A stretch of DNA of 5,618 nt from the NCBI GenBank assembly GCA_016937725.1, contig JAFGVZ010000087.1, positions 1-5,618 of the forward strand, in the 5' to 3' direction. The notes under the pieces are model-generated. The model ran no database searches. It saw nothing but the letters and a program-made list of their open reading frames with translations, and was not told the origin of the DNA. Positions 1 to 3,617 of the stretch are shown in pieces (the first letter of the stretch is position 1; the number at the start of each line of letters is the position of its first letter). Source of the DNA: Paracoccaceae bacterium. Lineage in GTDB: Bacteria; Pseudomonadota; Alphaproteobacteria; Rhodobacterales; Rhodobacteraceae. The translations under genes and the position numbers were made by a program.

Positions 1-483
1 CGGCCCGTGTCGATCCTCTTTCAGGACAACAACCTTTTCCCACATCTGACAGCGTATCAAAATGTCGCGCTGGGGCTGAAACCCTCGCTGCGCCTGAACC
101 CAACGGAACAGGCCAAGGTGCAAGACGCCCTTGCCCGCGTGGGACTGGAGGGGCTGGACAATCGCTACCCCGCCGCCTTGTCGGGCGGGCAGCAAAGCCG
201 CGTTGCCTTGGCGCGCACCTTGATCCGGGCGCGGCCCCTATTGCTGCTGGACGAACCTTTCGCCGCACTCGGCCCCGCGCTGAAAGCCGAAATGCTGATG
301 CTGGTGGCCGAAATTACCCGCGAAACTGGTGCCACATTGCTGATGGTCAGCCATGACGTCGCCGATGCGCGGGCGATCTGCGACCGGACGGTTCTGGTGG
401 CGGGCGGGCAGGCGCTTTCACCGCAACCGACTGCGGCGCTTCTGGACAATCCGCCGCCAGAGTTGCGGGCGTATTTGGGTTAG
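1..483 (+). CDS. thiQ: Thiamine ABC transporter ATP-binding protein ThiQ, 5'-truncated by the window edge
   Basis: ATPase subunit expected to power thiamine (or thiamine phosphate) import with a ThiP permease and ThiB binding protein at the inner membrane; neither partner is in the window. The frame is open from base 1, giving 160 residues; ThiQ proteins are about 230 long, so roughly the first 70, with the Walker A loop, lie to the left. Visible in order (fragment numbering): Q-loop RPVSILFQDNNLFPHL (1-16), ABC signature LSGGQQSRVALAR (60-72), Walker B LLLLDEP (80-86) with catalytic Glu85, and H-loop MVSHD with His118. The Q-loop wording and the FAALxPAL stretch after Walker B match the ThiQ subfamily rather than generic ABC ATPases. 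The D-loop is odd: it reads AALG where most ABC ATPases have SALD, so Gly91 replaces the usual Asp. A GTG at base 7 is only an internal codon, not the real start. It converges on yggS. The substrate is inferred from family resemblance. Confidence 0.88.
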   Translation, partial: RPVSILFQDNNLFPHLTAYQNVALGLKPSLRLNPTEQAKVQDALARVGLEGLDNRYPAALSGGQQSRVALARTLIRARPLLLLDEPFAALGPALKAEMLMLVAEITRETGATLLMVSHDVADARAICDRTVLVAGGQALSPQPTAALLDNPPPELRAYLG

Positions 484-547
484 GGGCTTTGCCCCTCTGG
501 TCCCTGCGGGACCATTCACCCCAGGATATTTTGACAAGGATGAATGG
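483..547. repeat. Double-hairpin intergenic element between convergent thiQ and yggS
   Basis: The spacer holds two adjacent perfect inverted repeats: GGGGC-TTT-GCCCC (483-495) and TGGTCCC-TGC-GGGACCA (498-514). These are followed by CCAGGATATTTTGACAAGG (521-539) and ATGAATGGG. The first arm overlaps the thiQ stop codon. There is no T-run after either hairpin on either strand, so these are not textbook Rho-independent terminators, although they could mark the 3' ends of both convergent transcripts. From memory, hairpin pairs followed by an (A/G)GGATATTT...ATGAA block occur downstream of many genes in Rhodobacterales; I do not know an established name and could not check it. It is seen once in this window, so calling it a repeat is an inference. 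Confidence 0.5.
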
Positions 548-549
548 GA

Positions 550-1203
550 TCAGTGCGAAACGCGCGCGCCGAAGATGGCGGAACCCACGCGCACATGCGT
601 CGCGCCATGGGCAATGGCGATCTCAAAATCGTCTGACATGCCCATGGAGAGGCCGCTCAGATCGTTGCGGGCGGCCATGTCTGCAAGCATCTGGAAATGG
701 AGTGCCGGGTCTTCATCTACCGGCGGAATGCACATCAGGCCCAGCACGGGCAGGCCCAGCTTGCGGCAATCTGCGATCATCGCATCGGCCTCGTCTGGAA
801 GGACGCCCGCCTTTTGCGGTTCTGCGCCGGTATTGACCTGCACGAACAGGTCGGGGCAGCGGCCCATCTCATCTGCCAAGCGCGCAAGCGTCTGGGCCAG
901 CTTCGGGCGGTCGAGCGAGTGGATAACGTCGAACAACTCCATCGCCTGCCGCGCCTTGTTGGTTTGCAGCGGGCCAAGGAGGTGCAGGTCAACCGCACCA
1001 AACTCATCCCGGAATCCGGGCCATTTGCCCGCAGCTTCCTGCACCCGGTTTTCCCCGAAGGTGCGGTGGCCCAATTCCAACACCGCGCGCACCCTGTCGT
1101 CGGGCTGCACTTTGGACACGGCGATCAGCTTGACCGAACCGGGCGCGCGGCCCGCCTGTGCCTCGGCGGCGGTGATGCGTGCCTGAATATCCGATAACGA
1201 CAT
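550..1203 (-). CDS. yggS: Pyridoxal phosphate homeostasis protein (YggS/PLPBP family)
   Basis: A 217-residue, apparently complete member of the YggS/PROSC family. These cytosolic TIM-barrel proteins bind pyridoxal 5'-phosphate, have no known enzymatic reaction, and keep free PLP and amino-acid/keto-acid pools balanced. Motifs seen: AVSK with the expected PLP-binding Lys31; FGENRVQE (49-56); HLLGPLQTNKAR (74-85); SLDR (96-99); QVNTGAEPQKAG (122-133); GLMCIPP (155-161); SMGMSDDFEIAI (186-197); and VRVGSAIFG (204-212), which supplies the phosphate-binding end. The length fits bacterial members (about 220-235). The start is supported by the first motif beginning about 30 residues in and by an AAGGGG ribosome-binding site at 1208-1213. 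It is the last gene of a leftward trio, 8 bases after the porin-like mini-gene, and converges on thiQ. No catalytic or binding motif appears to be lost. Confidence 0.95.
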   Translation of the reverse strand: MSLSDIQARITAAEAQAGRAPGSVKLIAVSKVQPDDRVRAVLELGHRTFGENRVQEAAGKWPGFRDEFGAVDLHLLGPLQTNKARQAMELFDVIHSLDRPKLAQTLARLADEMGRCPDLFVQVNTGAEPQKAGVLPDEADAMIADCRKLGLPVLGLMCIPPVDEDPALHFQMLADMAARNDLSGLSMGMSDDFEIAIAHGATHVRVGSAIFGARVSH

Positions 1204-1207
1204 AAAG

Positions 1208-1213
1208 CCCCTT
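1208..1213 (-). promoter_or_regulatory. yggS ribosome-binding site overlapping the upstream stop codon
   Basis: On the minus strand AAGGGG lies 4 bases before the yggS ATG. Its first two bases are the last two of the TAA stop (1212-1214) of the preceding mini-porin gene. A ribosome terminating there would sit directly on the yggS initiation site, an arrangement typical of translational coupling. The coupling itself is inferred. Confidence 0.7.
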
Positions 1214-1490
1214 ATCCCCCGATGAACGCGCGCCGTCCGGTGGCGCGACCCGTGGCTTTGTCCAACTCGATCTCTGCGCCATATTTAACGCCGCCATCGG
1301 TTTCGCCCAGAAATTTCAGCTTTAGCCGGGTGCGGGCGTAAAGTTTGGCATCGGCACGGTCACTGCCGGGCACGGTGGCGGGGCGTTCCCAGACAATGCC
1401 CATGCGGGTTTCGCCCGACAGCGACAGGCCAGAGCTTTGTGCCAAAGCGGGCGCGGGGGCCAGAAACAAGAGCAGGGCCAGATTGCGCAT
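1212..1490 (-). CDS. Porin-like mini-protein: signal peptide plus N-terminal porin strands only
   Basis: A 92-residue protein. It starts MRNLALLLFLAPAPALAQ, a clean Sec signal peptide with probable cleavage after ALA (residue 17), leaving about 75 mature residues. The mature part resembles the first strands of the complete porin at 1762-2778: LSLSGETRMGIVWE against VALSGNARMGFIYD, then an arginine/lysine-rich strand, then a shared GETDGG turn, and finally RRAFIGG against GTVFISG. It stops there, whereas porins continue for more than 200 further residues, so it cannot form a barrel on its own. The next gene starts 8 bases later, so no downstream remnant exists in any frame. The start begins 1 base after the preceding stop and lacks an evident Shine-Dalgarno sequence, suggesting re-initiation. 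An in-frame ATG at 1598 would give a non-signal-like N-terminus and overlap the lipoprotein gene, so it was not used. It is either a decayed porin paralogue or a genuine small envelope protein; the intact signal peptide, frame and coupling favour a maintained gene. Confidence 0.68.
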   Translation of the reverse strand: MRNLALLLFLAPAPALAQSSGLSLSGETRMGIVWERPATVPGSDRADAKLYARTRLKLKFLGETDGGVKYGAEIELDKATGRATGRRAFIGG

Positions 1491-1491
1491 G

Positions 1492-1629
1492 TCAGCGGGC
1501 CAAGCTGCGGACATCGTCACTGGCACCGATGAACACGCCGCCCACGCCATCCAGCGCGGCAGAGGTGGTTTCGCAACCAGCCAGCAGGCTGGTCGCAAGC
1601 AACAGGGCGAATATCGGGCGAAAGGTCAT
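1492..1629 (-). CDS. Small putative lipoprotein, 45 residues
   Basis: A short frame on the minus strand reads MTFRPIFALLLATSLLAGC in its first 19 residues: one Arg near the start, a hydrophobic core and a lipobox LLAGC with the acylated Cys at position 19. The mature part is only 27 residues (ETTSAALDG, then a glycine-rich VGGVFIG, ending SDDVRSLAR). Glu follows the Cys, so an Asp+2 inner-membrane retention signal is absent and outer-membrane delivery is expected. It is the first gene of the trio; its TGA is separated by one C from the ATG of the porin-like mini-gene. The ribosome-binding site is weak (GGGA about 7 bases upstream). I recognise no family; general size and layout recall entericidin-type peptides, but no such assignment is supported. 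Existence rests on the signal peptide, lipobox and exact junction with the next gene. Confidence 0.62.
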   Translation of the reverse strand: MTFRPIFALLLATSLLAGCETTSAALDGVGGVFIGASDDVRSLAR

Positions 1630-1705
1630 GTCAGGTCCCAAGTGGTGCACGGGTCACTTTGCAAACTAGGCCAAAGCGATGGCGCGGGAAAGACCGGGAC
1701 CGCGC

Positions 1706-1738
1706 AAAAAGAAAAGAGCGGGCAAATGCCCGCTCTTT
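1706..1738 (-). terminator. Rho-independent terminator of the porin gene
   Basis: Read on the minus strand, AAAGAGCGGGC and GCCCGCTCTTT form a perfect 11-bp stem (1713-1723 with 1728-1738) around a 4-base ATTT loop. It is followed directly by a T-rich tail, TTTTCTTTTT across 1715-1706. It starts 23 bases past the porin stop codon. It should separate porin transcription from the downstream lipoprotein, mini-porin and yggS block, which then needs its own promoter or read-through. The opposite strand has only three Ts after the stem, so it acts mainly leftward. Confidence 0.93.
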
Positions 1739-1761
1739 CCGTTCCGTCCAATCCGGTTGGA

Positions 1762-2778
1762 TTAGAAGGTGAATGCCAGACCGAGGTCAGCGATGGTTTC
1801 ACGCTGGTAAAGGCTGGTTGCGGTGTTGTAGGTTTCGTCACGGACAATACCAGCACGGAAGGTCGCGCCGCCGCCAAGGTCGTAGCCCATGCCAAGACCG
1901 GCATCGGTATTGCCGAACACGTCGCGGCGAACGAAAGCGGTCACAGTGGTTGCGTCAAAGGAACCCTGAACCGACACACCGCCATGCGTTTTGCTGTAGT
2001 CGGGGTTTGCATCAAGCAGTGTTCCGAGGTCGCCACCAACGCGGCCAACGAAAGCCTTCGCGCTGAACATATCCATTTCGTATTCCAACGAAGCGGTAAC
2101 GTGGTTCGAGTCAAAGGACAAGGCACCCACTTCGGTGCGAACCAATTCGGCACCCAGAGCAGCGGTCAGACCTTCCCAAGTGTATGCACCACCGAGCGAG
2201 ACCATGATCTGGCTGTCTGCGCCACTCTGGTTGTTCTGGCTCAGGCCGATGAAACCGGAGAAACCATCAATCGTGTAAGCATACAACGCGCTGGTGTCAT
2301 AGTTCTGCTCGCTGACAACAGAGCCAGAAAACGTGGCAGCGGATACATCAAGGCCACCATTGGTCAGCCCACCAATTTCATCGGTGAACATTACGCGGTC
2401 AAGGTAGTTCATTTCGTTCTGGTCGTCCAGACCGGTCAGGCCAACGCCATACAGGTCACCGGTTGCGGCGCGAGCAGCCGAAGACGTGTCACCGAAGGTC
2501 AGGGTGCCGAATTCGCCCGAGATGAACACGGTGCCGTCGGTCATACGCTCTTCGCCAGCAGCGGTGTCAGCATCGTCAGCGTCGAACCTTGCGCCGAAAG
2601 CCAGGCCACCGTCAGTTTCACCCGACAGGGTGAAGGTGACGCGAGCGCGGCTGGTCAGCTGCACATCGTTACCGTCGTAGATGAAACCCATACGGGCGTT
2701 ACCGGACAGAGCGACCTCTGCAGCTGCAACGCCTGCCGTCATGACCAGAGCGGTCGAAGCAAGAAGAAGCTTTTTCAT
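1762..2778 (-). CDS. Outer-membrane porin, Rhodobacter type
   Basis: A complete 338-residue general diffusion porin expected to form trimeric 16-stranded barrels in the outer membrane for passive uptake of small hydrophilic solutes. It has a signal peptide (MKKLLLASTALVMTAGVAAA, cleavage before Glu21). The mature start EVALSGNARMGFIYDGND closely follows the Rhodobacter capsulatus porin, which begins EVKLSGDARMGVMYNGDD. Other matches are SRARVTFTLSGETDGGLAFGA, GTVFISGEFGTLTFGD and GDLYGVGLTGLDDQ, the last running into the presumed constriction loop L3. The chain ends IADLGLAFTF, with the C-terminal Phe used by the barrel assembly machinery. The mature length of about 318 is slightly above the 301 of R. 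capsulatus. GAGGG at 2786-2790 lies 7 bases before the start, and a strong terminator follows the stop. A hairpin occurs in the leader. The single-gene unit with its own terminator suggests high, independent expression. Substrate selectivity cannot be read from the sequence. Confidence 0.95.
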   Translation of the reverse strand: MKKLLLASTALVMTAGVAAAEVALSGNARMGFIYDGNDVQLTSRARVTFTLSGETDGGLAFGARFDADDADTAAGEERMTDGTVFISGEFGTLTFGDTSSAARAATGDLYGVGLTGLDDQNEMNYLDRVMFTDEIGGLTNGGLDVSAATFSGSVVSEQNYDTSALYAYTIDGFSGFIGLSQNNQSGADSQIMVSLGGAYTWEGLTAALGAELVRTEVGALSFDSNHVTASLEYEMDMFSAKAFVGRVGGDLGTLLDANPDYSKTHGGVSVQGSFDATTVTAFVRRDVFGNTDAGLGMGYDLGGGATFRAGIVRDETYNTATSLYQRETIADLGLAFTF

Positions 2779-2806
2779 TTTATTACCCTCGTTGTCTTAG
2801 AGATGT

Positions 2807-2830
2807 CCTCGCCTCACCAAAGCGGCGAGG
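2807..2830 (-). promoter_or_regulatory. Hairpin in the porin mRNA leader
   Basis: On the minus strand CCTCGCC (2830-2824) pairs perfectly with GGCGAGG (2813-2807) around a 10-base loop, GCTTTGGTGA. The hairpin ends about 28 bases before the porin start codon. The same 5' arm could instead pair through CCTCG with the CGAGG (2791-2787) that contains the Shine-Dalgarno sequence. The 7-bp hairpin would leave the ribosome-binding site free, whereas the alternative would occlude it. No T-run follows, so it is not a terminator. A stabilising 5' stem or a regulated switch are both possible; function is inferred. Confidence 0.5.
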
Positions 2831-2844
2831 TCTGAGCCTGTTTC

Positions 2845-2873
2845 ATCCTTTCCCCCTGTTTTTTCAAGCGCAA
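2845..2873 (-). promoter_or_regulatory. Weak candidate promoter for the porin gene
   Basis: On the minus strand TTGCGC (2873-2868) and AAGGAT (2850-2845) are 17 bases apart, a suitable sigma-70 spacing, but each matches its consensus at only about three of six positions. Transcription would start near 2838, placing the leader hairpin almost at the 5' end of the mRNA. A direct repeat CCTGTTT (plus strand, 2837-2843 and 2855-2861) sits across this site and could bind a regulator. All of this is tentative. Confidence 0.22.
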
Positions 2874-3018
2874 GCGAAAGAGGGCGGGGCGATCCGGCTA
2901 AAATGATGCAGAATTGTCACGCACCCGTAATCCGACCTTTATATACACGGCGCGCTCGGCCCTTGTTCGATGCGCGTGATCGGGCTACAGAAGTGCAACG
3001 CTATAAAGGGGCATTGCA
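2874..3018 (+). promoter_or_regulatory. Divergent spacer upstream of the DUF3576 gene, promoter candidates only
   Basis: No gene is visible here. Two weak rightward promoter candidates can be seen: TTGTTC (2963-2968) with TACAGA (2986-2991), spaced 17 bases, and TTGTCA (2914-2919) with TATATA (2940-2945), spaced an unfavourable 20 bases. The TTTATATA at 2938-2945 is the most AT-rich spot in this part of the spacer. The ribosome-binding site AAGGGG (3006-3011) for the next gene is clear, 7 bases before its ATG. Confidence 0.22.
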
Positions 3019-3534
3019 ATGGGTTGGAACGGCATTTTGCGCGGGGTCGTGCTGGCAGGGGCCGCTTTGGCGCTGGCCGGATGCGGTGGTGGCTTCGGCT
3101 TCGGGAATTTCTTGTCGGGGGGCGAACGGTCGCGCGCAGCGGCGGCAGAGATGCATCAGCAAGAACGCATTGCAGAGGGCACAGACGGCGATTCGACGAT
3201 CTGGGACCTGTTTTCCAACAACCAGCCGCCCTCTGTCACGGTCGAGGTGAACAAGTATTTGTGGAACGCCTCGTTAGAGGTGCTGGATTTCCTGCCGGTG
3301 CAATCGGTCGACCCGTTCTCTGGCGTGATCGTGACAGGCTATGGCACACCGCCGGGGGGTGGCCGCGCGTATCGCGCCGCGATTCTGGTCAATGACCCGG
3401 CTTTGGATGCCCGTTCGTTGAACGTGGCCATCATGACCCGCAATGGCCCCGCCAGCCGCGACACGATTCGCGCGGTGGAAGACGCCATCCTGACCCGCGC
3501 GCGCCAATTGCGTATTCAGGACCGCAATCTGTAG
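3019..3534 (+). CDS. DUF3576 family lipoprotein
   Basis: A 171-residue protein with a lipoprotein signal peptide: Arg8, a hydrophobic VVLAGAALALAGC, and Cys22 as the lipidation site. The mature protein starts CGGG, with no Asp at +2, so outer-membrane sorting is expected. A glycine-rich linker and a polar, helix-like stretch (about 34-60) precede the DUF3576 domain. Recognisable pieces are VNKYLWNASLEVLDFLP (77-93), VDPFSGVIVTGYGTPP (97-112), a strand-rich middle (118-140), and a C-terminal helix ending ILTRARQLRI (157-166). The family is common in alphaproteobacteria, has no established function, and from memory often lies directly before leuS, as it does here (83 bases upstream). The start is fixed by AAGGGG 7 bases upstream and the signal peptide. 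A hairpin with a short T-run follows the gene, so co-transcription with leuS may be partial. An envelope-assembly role is only a guess from location. Confidence 0.9.
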   Translation: MGWNGILRGVVLAGAALALAGCGGGFGFGNFLSGGERSRAAAAEMHQQERIAEGTDGDSTIWDLFSNNQPPSVTVEVNKYLWNASLEVLDFLPVQSVDPFSGVIVTGYGTPPGGGRAYRAAILVNDPALDARSLNVAIMTRNGPASRDTIRAVEDAILTRARQLRIQDRNL

Positions 3535-3566
3535 ATTCTGGACCTTCGCCAATCACGGCGCTACAG

Positions 3567-3594
3567 ATGCCGGGCCGGTCGCGCCCGGCATTTT
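3567..3594 (+). terminator. Hairpin with short T-run between the DUF3576 gene and leuS
   Basis: ATGCCGGGC (3567-3575) pairs with GCCCGGCAT (3583-3591) in a perfect 9-bp stem with a 7-base loop. The last T of the stem begins a TTTT run (3591-3594). It lies 32 bases after the DUF3576 stop and 23 bases before the leuS start. The stem is strong but the T-run is short, so it may be a partial terminator or attenuator. No leucine-rich leader peptide is present in the spacer, so classical leader-peptide attenuation is not supported. Confidence 0.6.
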
Positions 3595-3617
3595 GCGTTC
3601 AGCCCCAAGGAAGTGAC

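Noticed and set aside
353..1197. Overlapping plus-strand open frames opposite yggS
   Set aside because: YggS motifs on the minus strand run the full length; the plus-strand products are arginine/serine-rich and have no motif or ribosome-binding site.
1212..1598. A longer 128-residue version of the mini-porin starting at 1598
   Set aside because: The extra 36 residues do not resemble a signal peptide and overlap the lipoprotein gene, while the internal Met at 1490 gives an ideal signal peptide.
1492..1629. Idea that the lipoprotein's VFIG and the mini-porin's AFIGG show one gene split by a frameshift
   Set aside because: The order is wrong: the lipoprotein precedes the mini-porin in transcription, each has its own signal peptide, and the shared tri- or tetrapeptide is too short to mean anything.
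1658..1665. Palindrome TTTGCAAA upstream of the lipoprotein gene as an operator
   Set aside because: Eight bases are expected by chance at this scale and no convincing promoter elements flank it.
1750..1763. Inverted repeat AATCC-GGTT-GGATT at the porin stop codon
   Set aside because: The 5-bp stem is weak and the strong terminator immediately downstream explains transcript ending.
1345..2835. A 496-codon open frame on the plus strand opposite the porin and the small genes
   Set aside because: It lies antisense to a well-supported porin and its terminator, has no signal, domain or ribosome-binding support, and reads as low-complexity shadow translation of GC-rich codons.
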